Source: Oceanobacter sp045430275 (GTDB lineage: Bacteria > Pseudomonadota > Gammaproteobacteria > Pseudomonadales > Oceanobacteraceae). Taken from it: a stretch of DNA of 64,000 nucleotides. Shown piece by piece: positions 37,799 to 47,037 of this stretch. A model generated the notes under the pieces. It ran no database searches, was not told the origin of the DNA, and worked only from the letters and a program-made list of their open reading frames with translations. The DNA is taken from assembly GCA_045430275.1 (NCBI GenBank), contig JAILXU010000007.1, positions 124,001 through 188,000 on the forward strand, written 5' to 3'. How positions within the stretch are numbered: the first letter of the stretch is position 1; each line of letters starts with the position of its first letter. A program made the position numbers and the translations under genes.

Positions 37799-38905
37799 AT
37801 GAAAGCTTCTTTGCCCGCTCTGTTTTTTGGTACAGCGACCCTTTTCTCGACCAGCTACGGACACGCCCTGAACATTGACGACGTATCCGTCGATGTGTAT
37901 GGCCGATTGCACGGAGCCATCAGCTATATGGATTCCGACATCAATTCCAACGCCGAAGACAATAGCAATGCGCTGTCTAATGGCGATGTCAGCATCTCTT
38001 CCAATTCATCCCGCCTGGGTTTCAAGGGCACCCTGCCCACCGGCATTGATGATCTGGTCGGTATCTTCCAACTGGAACAGACCGTCAATCTCGACGGCCA
38101 TAACGGCGACACCTTCACCACGCGAGACAGCTTCATGGGCGTCCGGGGTCTGGATGACAACAAGAAAGCCCTCTGGGATGTGAAGCTCGGCTACCACTAC
38201 ACCCTTGGCAAGCTGGCCGGTGACCTGTTTATGCTGCGTGACACCGCCGCTGACCGTCGTGCGATCACGGGCGCAGGGGCTAATTCCGGCAACAAGGCCG
38301 ACAAGCGTGTTGCCAACATGCTGCTGGGTACCTGGTACACCCAAGCGCTGAACGGCAAACTGAAGCTGTCTCTCCAGTACTCTGCTCAGGCACAGCGCAG
38401 CAAAGGCACCGTCGATGACAACGAACAAGGCTTAACCGCTGCGGGTTTCTCCTGGTCGGGCAAGAATCTGGATGTTCGTGCCGCGCACGACTACTGGAAG
38501 AACGGCACCGATGACAACATGCACCTGAGCCGCATTAACACCCGCTACAAGACCGGCCCATGGGCCGTGATTTTGCTGGCTGAGAATCTGCGCAAGTCTG
38601 ACGATCTGAATCGCAAGGCCTGGGGCGGACAGATTGCCTACAAGATCAACAAGACCAAACTGATCGGTAGCGTACTGGTTGCGGATGATTACAAGGGCAG
38701 CAAAGACACCGGCGCAGTCATGACGACCATTGGTGCCGAGCGCAAGTTCTCCAAATCCATGAAAGGCTATGCGCTCTATACCCAGACCCAAAACGACGAC
38801 AACGCCTCTTATCAGGGCGTCGACGCGGGTATTACGGATGAACTGAAAACCACCGCAGGACAAACGCCAAAAGCGTTTTCCATGGGTGTTGTGTTGTCAT
38901 TCTGA
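37799..38905 (+). CDS. Gram-negative general porin
   Basis: A trimeric outer-membrane channel for small solutes. The 368 residues start with a signal peptide (MKASLPALFFGTATLFSTSYGHA). The porin N-terminus VDVYGRLHGAISYMD follows, then SRLGFKGTLP, a constriction-loop-like FTTRDSFMGVRG segment near residue 115, and the C-terminal phenylalanine in MGVVLSF. The ATG at 37799 is chosen because it starts the signal peptide. The substrate is unknown; the next operon imports an oxyanion, which could suggest a shared role, but the gap and separate promoter region do not show this. Confidence 0.9.
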   Translation: MKASLPALFFGTATLFSTSYGHALNIDDVSVDVYGRLHGAISYMDSDINSNAEDNSNALSNGDVSISSNSSRLGFKGTLPTGIDDLVGIFQLEQTVNLDGHNGDTFTTRDSFMGVRGLDDNKKALWDVKLGYHYTLGKLAGDLFMLRDTAADRRAITGAGANSGNKADKRVANMLLGTWYTQALNGKLKLSLQYSAQAQRSKGTVDDNEQGLTAAGFSWSGKNLDVRAAHDYWKNGTDDNMHLSRINTRYKTGPWAVILLAENLRKSDDLNRKAWGGQIAYKINKTKLIGSVLVADDYKGSKDTGAVMTTIGAERKFSKSMKGYALYTQTQNDDNASYQGVDAGITDELKTTAGQTPKAFSMGVVLSF

Positions 38906-39093
38906 TAACACGAAAGCGACACAGGGACGTGTCGCTCCATGCTCTCTTTCCTATTACCTTCACCATTCCCTCTCCATTACCTTCACGACTCCCTTTCTAC
39001 TCCCTTTCTCACAACTGTTGTACACTCCGCCACCTGATCCAACGCCCAATCAGACCGGCGTTACCTCCACTATTTTACCGCTCAGGACTGCTC

Positions 39094-39963
39094 ATGAATT
39101 TCGTTCAACGCTTGCTCGCTGCCTCGTTGATGGCAACGGTTGCCGTCGCCACTCAAGCCGACACGTTTGTCTTCACCGCCATTCCAGATCAGGATGAAAC
39201 CCGCTTGCAGCAGCGTTTTGGCAAGGTCGCTGACTATCTGTCAAAAGAGCTGGGCGTTGACGTGAAGTACATTCCGGTGAAGTCCTACTCGGCAGCGATC
39301 ACCGCATTCCGTAACAACCAGGTACAGCTGGCATGGTTTGGTGGCTTGTCCGGTGTTCAGGCGCGCCGTCTGGTGCCCGACTCAGAAGCGCTGGCTCAAG
39401 GTAAGGAAGACCAGTTCTTCAAGACCTACCTGATTGCGCACCAAAGCGCCAAGGTTAATGCAGCGGATTCTCTGGCGGATATCGCCAATCAGTTGAAGGG
39501 CAAGACGTTTACGTTTGGCTCCAAAGGCTCCACCTCGGGCCGCCTGATGCCAGAATTCTATTTGCGTGAGCAATTCAAGGCCGCGCCATCATCCGTCTTC
39601 AAACGGGTCGGCTTTTCGGGCGACCACAGCCGCACCATCGCTCAGGTTCAGTCCGGTGCGTGGCAGTTGGGCGCGGTGAACTACAGCGTTTGGGACACTC
39701 AACTGGCCGAAGGTAAAATCGACACCAATAAGGTCAAGGTGATCTGGACTACGCCAACGTACCCGGACTACCAGTGGACAGTTCGCGGTGATGTCGACCA
39801 GCGCTTTGGCACGGGCTTCAAGGATCGCATTCGCAACGCATTGTTGGGGATGACGGATAAAAACCTGCTGGCCAGCTTCCCGCGTGAATCGTTCGTTCCT
39901 GCCAGCAATCAGGACTACGCTCCGATCAAGGACACCGCCAAAGCCATCGGCCTGATCGACTAA
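39094..39963 (+). CDS. Selenate/phosphonate-type ABC binding protein
   Basis: A periplasmic solute-binding protein (289 aa from the ATG at 39094, ribosome-binding site AGGA). The signal peptide is LLAASLMATVAVATQA. The mature part matches the PhnD-like group: IPDQDETRLQQRFGKVADYLSKELGV, then VQLAWFGGLSGVQARRL and FTFGSKGSTSGRLMPEFYL. This closely resembles the group annotated as putative selenate ABC transporter binding proteins. Its true ligand could be selenate, sulfonate or another oxyanion. ATPase and permease follow directly, and sulfur-assimilation genes lie downstream. Confidence 0.85.
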   Translation: MNFVQRLLAASLMATVAVATQADTFVFTAIPDQDETRLQQRFGKVADYLSKELGVDVKYIPVKSYSAAITAFRNNQVQLAWFGGLSGVQARRLVPDSEALAQGKEDQFFKTYLIAHQSAKVNAADSLADIANQLKGKTFTFGSKGSTSGRLMPEFYLREQFKAAPSSVFKRVGFSGDHSRTIAQVQSGAWQLGAVNYSVWDTQLAEGKIDTNKVKVIWTTPTYPDYQWTVRGDVDQRFGTGFKDRIRNALLGMTDKNLLASFPRESFVPASNQDYAPIKDTAKAIGLID

Positions 39964-39967
39964 GCCA

Positions 39968-40732
39968 GTGTCTGCCAACCACCCGCCCATCTTTCAGCTG
40001 ACCGATGCGAGCCTGTCATACGGACAGGTTCAGGTGCTGGATAACCTTCACCTGTCGATTGACGAAGGGGAAAAGGTCGCCCTGCTCGGGCCTTCCGGTG
40101 CTGGTAAATCCAGCCTGCTGAATTTGCTGTATCAACAGCGCGCCGAGCAGTGTGCGCTTTGCCCGCAGGACAACGGTCTGGTGGATATTTTGTCGGCTTA
40201 TCACAATATCTTTATGGGCGGCCTTGAACGCTACTCGACCACCGCATCGCTGTGGAATCTGGTTCGCCCCCTGAGCCGTGCTCGAAGCCCAATTGAAGCC
40301 ATCGCGGCGCAACTGGGGTTGCATTCAGAGTTATGGAAATCGGCTGACCGCCTGTCCGGCGGCCAACGTCAGCGCGTTGCACTGGGGCGGGCATTGTTTC
40401 GTCAAAAAGACACGTTTCTCGGCGACGAGCCGGTCTCTGCACTTGATCCGATTCAGGCCGAAGCCCTACTGCATCATGTGCTACAACAGCACTCTACAGC
40501 GGTGGTCTGCCTGCACAGTCCGGCGCTCGCGCTGGCGCTGTTTGATCGCATCATTGTGATGAAAGCCGGGCGAGTCGAGCTGGATCAACCCGCCCACCAG
40601 CTCACACTGGCCAATCTCAAAGCCAGCTACACCGCTAATGATCACCCAGACGTTTTCTGCAATGCCACGACTTCCAGGCCCTCGATCATCTCCAGCCCGG
40701 AAGCCTGCGTCACCGGCAAAATTCAACGCTGA
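39968..40732 (+). CDS. ABC transporter ATPase, PhnC-like
   Basis: The ATPase of the import system. The GTG start at 39968 is four bases after the binding-protein stop. Walker A GPSGAGKSSL lies near residue 40, signature LSGGQRQRVALGRAL near 135, Walker B in DTFLGDEPVSALDP near 155, and the switch His in VCLHSPALAL. The last 30 residues, past the ATPase fold, overlap the open frame of the permease gene. Confidence 0.88.
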   Translation: MSANHPPIFQLTDASLSYGQVQVLDNLHLSIDEGEKVALLGPSGAGKSSLLNLLYQQRAEQCALCPQDNGLVDILSAYHNIFMGGLERYSTTASLWNLVRPLSRARSPIEAIAAQLGLHSELWKSADRLSGGQRQRVALGRALFRQKDTFLGDEPVSALDPIQAEALLHHVLQQHSTAVVCLHSPALALALFDRIIVMKAGRVELDQPAHQLTLANLKASYTANDHPDVFCNATTSRPSIISSPEACVTGKIQR

Positions 40733-40757
40733 TCTCTTTGATGACACACCTCACCTT

Positions 40758-42275
40758 ATGCTACCTGCTCTGAATCCGGCCCACTCTTTTAGTGTTCAAT
40801 CTACTGCTCGCCGTCTGACCGGCGTCATTGCCTTACTGGTGATCTTGGCCGCTATCGCTTTGCCCTGGGCAGATCTGGAGATTGTGCAGTCCGAGCCATG
40901 GCCAGAGCTGAAGCGACTGGGCGAAGGTCTGTTACTGCCGTATTGGGAGGAACCACTTGTATTATTAGAGTCGCTCGGACAAACCCTCGCATTTGCACTG
41001 CTGGCCGTTGCCTTGTCAGCACCCTTGGGGATGGTTTTGGCACTGGCATTCCATTGGCGATTGATACGCTGGCTTTGCGCCGCTGTCCGTTCCGTGCATG
41101 AGTTGTTCTGGGGACTGTTGCTGATGCAGGTGTCTGGTCTTAGCGCCACCACCGGTCTGCTGGCCATATTGATTCCTTATAGCGGCGTGTTCGCCAAGGT
41201 TTTTGCTGAAACCCTGGCACTTCAAGATAAAACACCCGCGCATTCCATCTCGTTAAAGCCTCGCTTTGCCAACCAACTCGCCTTGTGGAGTTACACCCGC
41301 ATTCCCCAGGCGTTGCCTGCCTTGCTGAGTTATACCCGCTATCGGTTTGAGTGTGCGTTGCGATCCAGTGCCATTCTCGGATTTATTGGTCTGCCGACAC
41401 TCGGTTTTCATCTGGAAACCGCATTCAAGCAAGGGCTGTACAGCCAGGCCGGAGCACTGCTGTGGGCATTCCTGATTCTGATCGGCACTCTGCGTTATTG
41501 GCTCCAGCCACGGCTGATTCCTGTTTATCTGGTGGCTGCGGTTTGGCTACTGCCAGAAACCATCGGCTTCAGCAATTCTGGCTATTTGTGGCAATTTATC
41601 AGCCAGGACATCTGGCCAACGCCGCTTCTGAACGGCGACCTGACGGGCACGTTCAACTGGGCTACTCGCTTATGGCAGGAGCAAGCCTGGCCAGGGCTGG
41701 TTCAAACCGTATTGCTCACCCAACTTGCCCTGTTTCTGACATTAGTCATCACGCTGATTGTCTATCCAGTCGCCAGTCAGGCGATAGCAGGTCGATTGAA
41801 CGCCCGTGTGGGACACGTCTTGCTGCTGGTGATGCGCTCGACACCCGAAATGATGCTGGCGTTTGTGTTTATGCTGCTGTTTGGGCCTTCCGGCTTGCCT
41901 GCCGTACTGGCATTGGCGATTCACAACGGAGGTTTGATTGGCTATCTGGTTGCACGAAACAGCGATACCGACGAGCGCAACCGCCTTGATGATCCAGCAG
42001 GTATTGCTCGTTATGCATACATTGAAACCCCTCGCCAATTGCCATCACTGCTCGCCTGGCTGTTCTATCGCTGGGAAGTCATGCTGCGGGAAAGTGCCAT
42101 CATGGGCGTGCTGGGCATCACCACACTGGGCTTTTATATTGACTCGGCGTTTGAGGAAATCCGTTATGACCGGGCCTTCTTTCTGATTCTGGTGACCATC
42201 GCACTCACCATGCTGGTTGACGGCTGTTCGCGCTGGCTGCGCAACAAGGCCGGAGTCGAGGGTGCTGGCGGCTAG
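40758..42275 (+). CDS. ABC permease, two fused PhnE-like domains
   Basis: The inner-membrane permease of the import system. About 505 residues contain two complete permease halves in one chain. The first has GQTLAFALLAVALSAPLGMVLALAF near residue 70 and SSAILGFIGLPTLGFHLETAF near 200. The second has VQTVLLTQLALFLTLVITLIVYPVA near 320 and an EAA-like loop ending ESAIMGVLGITTLGFYIDSAFEEIRYD near 465. A duplicated permease avoids the need for a homodimer. The start is uncertain: the frame is open from 40638, overlapping the ATPase, but the methionine at 40758 fits domain length better. Confidence 0.85.
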   Translation: MLPALNPAHSFSVQSTARRLTGVIALLVILAAIALPWADLEIVQSEPWPELKRLGEGLLLPYWEEPLVLLESLGQTLAFALLAVALSAPLGMVLALAFHWRLIRWLCAAVRSVHELFWGLLLMQVSGLSATTGLLAILIPYSGVFAKVFAETLALQDKTPAHSISLKPRFANQLALWSYTRIPQALPALLSYTRYRFECALRSSAILGFIGLPTLGFHLETAFKQGLYSQAGALLWAFLILIGTLRYWLQPRLIPVYLVAAVWLLPETIGFSNSGYLWQFISQDIWPTPLLNGDLTGTFNWATRLWQEQAWPGLVQTVLLTQLALFLTLVITLIVYPVASQAIAGRLNARVGHVLLLVMRSTPEMMLAFVFMLLFGPSGLPAVLALAIHNGGLIGYLVARNSDTDERNRLDDPAGIARYAYIETPRQLPSLLAWLFYRWEVMLRESAIMGVLGITTLGFYIDSAFEEIRYDRAFFLILVTIALTMLVDGCSRWLRNKAGVEGAGG

Positions 42276-42300
42276 CGACTGACCAGCCAGAGAAGGAATA

Positions 42301-42341
42301 AAAAAGCCATCGATCTTGTGATTAAACAAGCGTCGATGGCT
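42301..42341. terminator. Terminator between permease and thrH
   Basis: A long hairpin with outer arms AGCCATCGA/TCGATGGCT and inner arms CTTGT/ACAAG is flanked on its left by six A residues, which read as a T-run on the minus strand. It is a strong terminator for thrH and may also stop the permease transcript. Confidence 0.8.
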
Positions 42342-42373
42342 CTTGTGTAACAGCTGCCTGCCAATCGCTGAAC

Positions 42374-42991
42374 TTACAGAGTCAGTTCACGGTTACTGGC
42401 TTTGATAAACTCTTTTTTCAGGTCTTCGAACGTGTGTACTGCCGGGAACTGAGGGAACTCTTCGATCACATTTTGTGGCGCGTGGAACAGGATGCCTGCA
42501 TCCGCTTCGGCCAGCATGGTGGTGTCGTTGTAGGAATCACCCGCCGCAATGGTGCGGTAGTAGATGGTCTGCAACGCGCGGATAGACTGACGCTTTGGAT
42601 CGGCCTGACGCAGCTTGTAGTCGGTTACGTTGCCCTCTTCGTCAGTCACCAGACGGTGACAGAACAACGTCGGGAAACCCAACTGACGCATCAGCGGCTG
42701 AGAGAATTCGTAGAAAGTATCGGACAAAATGATGACCTGAAAACGCTCACGCAGCCAGTCGATGAATTCACGCGCGCCTTCCAGTGGAGACAAGGTCGCA
42801 ATCACTTCCTGAATATCCTGCAACTTGTAACCGTTGTCTTTCAACAGACGCAAACGCTGCTGCATCAGCACGTCGTAATCAGGAATATCACGAGTCGTTG
42901 CCTTCAGCTCTTCGATTCCGGTTTTATTAGCAAATTCGATCCAGATTTCCGGGATCAGTACGCCTTCGAGGTCCAGACATGCAATTTCCAT
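42374..42991 (-). CDS. thrH: Phosphoserine phosphatase/homoserine phosphotransferase ThrH
   Basis: ThrH is a HAD-superfamily enzyme that in Pseudomonas dephosphorylates phosphoserine and can pass the phosphate to homoserine. I start at the ATG at 42991, behind a GGAG ribosome-binding site, giving 205 residues, the family length. The nucleophile motif is DLEGVL at residues 7-12; the usual DXDGT is changed in exactly the ThrH way. Motif II is in IILSDTFYEF and motif III/IV in AAGDSYNDTTML. It lies divergently beside cysH, as in Pseudomonas. Confidence 0.94.
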   Translation of the reverse strand: MEIACLDLEGVLIPEIWIEFANKTGIEELKATTRDIPDYDVLMQQRLRLLKDNGYKLQDIQEVIATLSPLEGAREFIDWLRERFQVIILSDTFYEFSQPLMRQLGFPTLFCHRLVTDEEGNVTDYKLRQADPKRQSIRALQTIYYRTIAAGDSYNDTTMLAEADAGILFHAPQNVIEEFPQFPAVHTFEDLKKEFIKASNRELTL

Positions 42992-43294
42992 GATGACTCC
43001 GCCTTGTGGTTTATTCATGATGACAAAATGCGCATCCGACCAGTCATACCAAGCTGGCCAGACAACGCTGTATAAGATGGCGGTACTCTAGCCAGTCTGT
43101 CGAACAGTGACAATCGTTGCTGCCAGAATTCCGGCATAAGAACCTGCTTCATTGCTATATATGGCTAAAAATCCGGTCGTTTCATAGCTCGATAGAACAA
43201 AAAGATCTTCAAGTATTCTTTATTATTATTTTTTGAGCTATCAAACTGCGTGATAGCATGCGTTTTAATAATTCCTACAAACCGTGGTTATCGC
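42992..43294. promoter_or_regulatory. thrH/cysH divergent regulatory gap
   Basis: This 303-bp non-coding gap is strongly A+T-rich from about 43150. It holds a perfect 7-bp inverted repeat with a 7-bp spacer at 43237-43257 (GCTATCA/TGATAGC), about 40 bp before the cysH start. It should contain the thrH and cysH promoters. CysB is encoded nearby and normally activates cysH, but CysB sites are too degenerate to call by eye. Confidence 0.5.
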
Positions 43295-44017
43295 ATGACT
43301 GATTTTGCTCAACTCAACCAGGAATACGCAAACCAGCGTCCCAAGGACCTGATTCGTTATGCTCTGGAACAACACGATCGCATTGCGGTGTCATTCAGTG
43401 GCGCTGAGGATGTGGTACTGATTGATATGGCCGTCAAGATTCGCAAGGATGTCGAGGTCTTCACACTGGATACCGGTCGCTTGCACCCGGAAACGTACCA
43501 GTTTATTGAACAGATTCGTAAACACTACGGCATCCAGATTCAGGTACAAACACCGGATCAAGTCGCCTTGCAGCAATTTGTGAGCGAGAAAGGCCTGTTC
43601 AGTTTCTACGAAGACGGCCATAACGAATGTTGTGGCATCCGTAAAATTGCTCCCTTGCGAGCCAAGCTGTCAACGCTGGATGCCTGGATCACAGGACAGC
43701 GCAAGGATCAAAGTCCGGGAACCCGCAGCAATATTGATCTGGCCGAGCAGGATACGGCGTTTCAGGGAGCCAATGGCGCACTGGTGAAGTACAACCCATT
43801 GGCCAACTGGAGCTCGCAGCAGGTATGGGAATACATCAAGATGTTTGATGTGCCTTACAACAGCCTGCACGAGCGTGGTTTTGTCAGCATTGGCTGCGAG
43901 CCATGCACTCGCCCCACTCTTCCTCACCAGCACGAGCGCGAAGGCCGTTGGTGGTGGGAAGACGCCACTCATAAAGAGTGCGGTTTGCACTCCGGCAATA
44001 TCATTTCAAAAGGCTGA
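43295..44017 (+). CDS. cysH: APS/PAPS reductase CysH (iron-sulfur type)
   Basis: CysH reduces adenylyl sulfate to sulfite in assimilatory sulfate reduction. The 240 residues have the N-terminal PP-loop-like SFSGAEDVVLIDMA, and the C-terminal ECGLHSGN carries the catalytic Cys. They also hold the four cysteines of a [4Fe-4S] cluster: the CC pair in NECCGIRKI near residue 113 and the CXXC in GCEPCTRP near 207. The iron-sulfur cysteines indicate the APS-using type rather than the PAPS-using enterobacterial one. I use the ATG at 43295. CysG makes the siroheme needed for the next step, sulfite reduction. Confidence 0.94.
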   Translation: MTDFAQLNQEYANQRPKDLIRYALEQHDRIAVSFSGAEDVVLIDMAVKIRKDVEVFTLDTGRLHPETYQFIEQIRKHYGIQIQVQTPDQVALQQFVSEKGLFSFYEDGHNECCGIRKIAPLRAKLSTLDAWITGQRKDQSPGTRSNIDLAEQDTAFQGANGALVKYNPLANWSSQQVWEYIKMFDVPYNSLHERGFVSIGCEPCTRPTLPHQHEREGRWWWEDATHKECGLHSGNIISKG

Positions 44018-44085
44018 ATGCCCAAAGATTGCAGCCACAGGCCGGACACCCGGCCTGAATCCACACCTTTTCAGTGCGTCTGAAT

Positions 44086-45060
44086 TTATAACAACGGCAG
44101 TTCGACGCCCTCAAACAAGGCTTCCACATCGGCCTTTGCCGGTGTTTGCAACACCTTGTCGACCACAGGGCGGGTCAGATGAGGGGCAAACGCCGAGATA
44201 AAATCGTACATATACCCGCGCAAAAACGTTCCCTTTCGGAAACCGATCTTGGTGACACTGGATGCAAATAGATGGCTGGCATCAATCGCCACCAGATCTT
44301 TATCCAGTTCAGGATCAATCGCCATACTGGCCACGATACCAATCCCGACTCCCAGACGTACATACGTTTTGATGACATCCGCATCCGCTGCCGTAAAAGC
44401 CACCCGTGGCGTCAGCTCACGGGATTTGAACGCATCATCCAGCTTGGAACGGCCCGTAAAACCAAACACGTACGTGACAATCGGATAGTTGGCAATTTGC
44501 TCCAGCGTCGGCCTTGGATGATCGGCCAACGGATGACCTCGTGGCACCAGAATGCTGCGATTCCAGCGGTAACAAGGCATCATCACCAGATCATTAAAGT
44601 GATCCATCCCTTCCGTAGCAATGGCAAAATCAACGCTGCCATTGGCGGCCATTTCCGCAATCTGGGTTGGTGTTCCCTGATTCATATGCAAGGTCACCTC
44701 AGGGTAGCGCTGCATAAAGACCTTGATCACCTCAGGCAAGGCATAACGCGCTTGAGTGTGGGTCGTTGCAATGCCCAAATCACCGCGCGCTTCATCACTG
44801 AACTCCTGTGCAACACGCTTGACGCTCTCGACCTGTCGCAGAATATCCCCTGTAATCGCCAGAATGGATTCACCCGCCGGAGTGATGCGCGTCAGGTGTT
44901 TGCCACTGCGAGAGAAGATCTCAACCCCCAACTCTTCTTCCAGCATACGAATCTGTTTGCTAATACCAGGCTGAGAGGTAAAAAGCGCCTGAGCCGTTGC
45001 CGACACATTCAAGTCATGATGGGCGACTTCCCAGATGTACTTCAGTTGCTGCAGCTTCAT
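44086..45060 (-). CDS. cysB: LysR-type regulator CysB
   Basis: CysB senses O-/N-acetylserine and activates the cysteine regulon. The 324 residues are full length. The N-terminal winged helix-turn-helix (KLQQLKYIWEVAHHDLNVSATAQALFTSQPGISKQI at about residues 2-37) has the CysB-specific form, and the ligand domain contains IATTHTQARYALPEV near residue 98. It is convergent with cysH and divergent from the TauE/SafE gene. The 122-bp divergent gap is very A+T-rich, as expected for CysB autoregulation. Confidence 0.96.
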   Translation of the reverse strand: MKLQQLKYIWEVAHHDLNVSATAQALFTSQPGISKQIRMLEEELGVEIFSRSGKHLTRITPAGESILAITGDILRQVESVKRVAQEFSDEARGDLGIATTHTQARYALPEVIKVFMQRYPEVTLHMNQGTPTQIAEMAANGSVDFAIATEGMDHFNDLVMMPCYRWNRSILVPRGHPLADHPRPTLEQIANYPIVTYVFGFTGRSKLDDAFKSRELTPRVAFTAADADVIKTYVRLGVGIGIVASMAIDPELDKDLVAIDASHLFASSVTKIGFRKGTFLRGYMYDFISAFAPHLTRPVVDKVLQTPAKADVEALFEGVELPLL

Positions 45061-45182
45061 AATCCCTCCGAAACGGATACAGAACGTTATAAAAATATAA
45101 TCAAATATTCTTTTTAATTATAGAAGACAAGCCCTAGAGTACAACCCAATTCCTACACTCCAGAATAAGTCGGCCCGTTTTT

Positions 45183-45953
45183 ATGGACTTTTTGCTATAC
45201 ATCATCGCCGGAGCCTCGGTTGGTTTCATCGTCGGGCTAACTGGCATCGGCGGCGGAGCCTTAATGACGCCCCTGCTTTTACTGTTTGGTTTCCCACCCA
45301 ATATTGCGATTGGTACTGACCTGATGTATGCCGGTCTGACCAAGGCGTCTGGTGCGTGGGTTCATCATAAACAGGGCCATGTTAACTGGCATATTCTCAA
45401 GTACCTTGCTGCTGGCAGTATAACGGCGAGCCTGATCACCGGAGTGGCACTCAGTCACTTCTTTGAATCATCGGAACAATATGGCTACCTGTTAACCACC
45501 GTCCTCGGAGCCATGCTGCTGTTTACCGCCATGGCGATTATCTTGCGACCCTGGCTACAGCGCTGGTCAAATGGCTTTCTGAATGCGTCCGAAGGCCGAC
45601 GAATCGCAGTGACAACTCTAACCGGCGTCATACTGGGCGTACTGGTCACATTATCATCGGTTGGTGCCGGAGCCATCGGTACGGCGCTGTTGATGATTTT
45701 GTACCCTGCCTTGCGCTCCACGCACGTTGTCGGTACTGATATTGCTCACGCGGTGCCTCTGACCTTGGCAGCAGGGGCCATTCATATGTACCTCGGCAAT
45801 GTTGACTTTTCATTGCTGGGCGCGTTGCTGATTGGTTCCATTCCAGCCATTCATGTCGCCAGCCGTCTGGCCAAGCGCATCCCGGAAACCATTCTCCGTA
45901 ACGCACTGGCCAGCATGCTGTTTGGCCTTGGCATCAAATACTCGCTGTTTTGA
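45183..45953 (+). CDS. TauE/SafE-family (TSUP) exporter
   Basis: A membrane protein of 256 residues with seven or eight hydrophobic segments and the paired TSUP signature: VGFIVGLTGIGGGALMTPLLL near residue 14 and ILGVLVTLSSVGAGAIGTALL near 150. Family members export sulfite, sulfoacetate or related sulfur anions. Placement divergent from cysB supports a sulfur role, perhaps relieving sulfite build-up. The exact substrate is not shown. Confidence 0.9.
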   Translation: MDFLLYIIAGASVGFIVGLTGIGGGALMTPLLLLFGFPPNIAIGTDLMYAGLTKASGAWVHHKQGHVNWHILKYLAAGSITASLITGVALSHFFESSEQYGYLLTTVLGAMLLFTAMAIILRPWLQRWSNGFLNASEGRRIAVTTLTGVILGVLVTLSSVGAGAIGTALLMILYPALRSTHVVGTDIAHAVPLTLAAGAIHMYLGNVDFSLLGALLIGSIPAIHVASRLAKRIPETILRNALASMLFGLGIKYSLF

Positions 45954-45974
45954 TCGCGCGGGCCACACACTCGC

Positions 45975-46919
45975 CTACCACAAATCCAGTGTTTGCCCGG
46001 CTGCATTTTCGCCGGGCCAGAGCACTTCTCGCCGCCAGCAGGTTTCCATAATCCAGCGATGAAAACCGGGAACGTCCTGATTCCCGACCGTATGCCAAAA
46101 CACAAAGGGCTGCTTCCCTTCTTCTTGCCACTGCGTCAGCTTTCGATGCCATTGCTGCAGCCCCGGTGCATTTTTTTCCCATTGGGAATGACCAATAAAA
46201 CGCACCACCGGGTGCCGCCCGGTCGCCACAGCATGCACCGGCATATTGGGTTTCTTGCGCTTGGCATCCAGAACCGCATCGCTGTTTGAATCATCCATCT
46301 GCAAGCCCCGAGAATCAAAAATAACCCGATCCATGGCGCGATCAGCCAAGCCTCGCAGTAATCGGCGCTCAGTGTCATCTTTCAGAAAGAACGAAAGATG
46401 TCGGCATTCCAGTGCGATGCCACCGCCCCAGTTAGCACCCAGCTCCCGTTCCACACACCGGGACAATTCATCCAGAAAGCACCACAAGACGGATTCATCA
46501 GCTACGGTAAATCGTTCTGGCAACTGCACCATCAGAACACCCAGTTTGGCCGTATCCAGATGGGCAATGGCGCGCAGAAAATCACACCATCGTTGCCCTG
46601 GCTGTCCTTTCAGTGCCTGAACCGGATCACCCACATGCGTCAGGTCTCGAGGCAGCTTGAAGCAAAACCGAAAAGATTCCGGCACCTGTTGCCACCAGTG
46701 TGCCAGACGGGCAGCATCGGGTAATCCGTAAAAGGTCGTATTTCCCTCAACCGAATCAAACACCTGACTGTAATCTTTCAGAGCAGTGGTCGATGCTGAA
46801 TCCGGCGATAACAGCCCTCCTCGCCACTCGGGTAAATACCACATTGGCAACCCCATTCGCGGCAATCCCGGACTATCTGACGGGGTATTGCGCTTCTCAG
46901 GTGCAGTTGCATTGATCAT
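45975..46919 (-). CDS. DUF72 protein (YecE-like)
   Basis: The 314 residues match DUF72, a TIM-barrel-like family of unknown function. Motifs seen are LPEWRG, FDSVEGNTTFYGLPDAARLAHWWQQVPESFRFCFKLPRDLTH (about residues 53-95), and KLGVLMVQLPERF. The C-terminal part (RFIGHSQWEKN and PFVFWHTVGNQDVPGFHRWI) is also in keeping. It is convergent with the TSUP gene and divergent from aroG. Confidence 0.88.
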   Translation of the reverse strand: MINATAPEKRNTPSDSPGLPRMGLPMWYLPEWRGGLLSPDSASTTALKDYSQVFDSVEGNTTFYGLPDAARLAHWWQQVPESFRFCFKLPRDLTHVGDPVQALKGQPGQRWCDFLRAIAHLDTAKLGVLMVQLPERFTVADESVLWCFLDELSRCVERELGANWGGGIALECRHLSFFLKDDTERRLLRGLADRAMDRVIFDSRGLQMDDSNSDAVLDAKRKKPNMPVHAVATGRHPVVRFIGHSQWEKNAPGLQQWHRKLTQWQEEGKQPFVFWHTVGNQDVPGFHRWIMETCWRREVLWPGENAAGQTLDLW

Positions 46920-47037
46920 TTGTCATAATCCCGGCCAATCATAGCGGGCCAGTATCCCCGCTTGGGATGGCGGCCTGCAACCGCACGCTTTTTGAGAGTT
47001 CAGCCAAACGGCTACCAGAAAAACCTATAGGATCATC

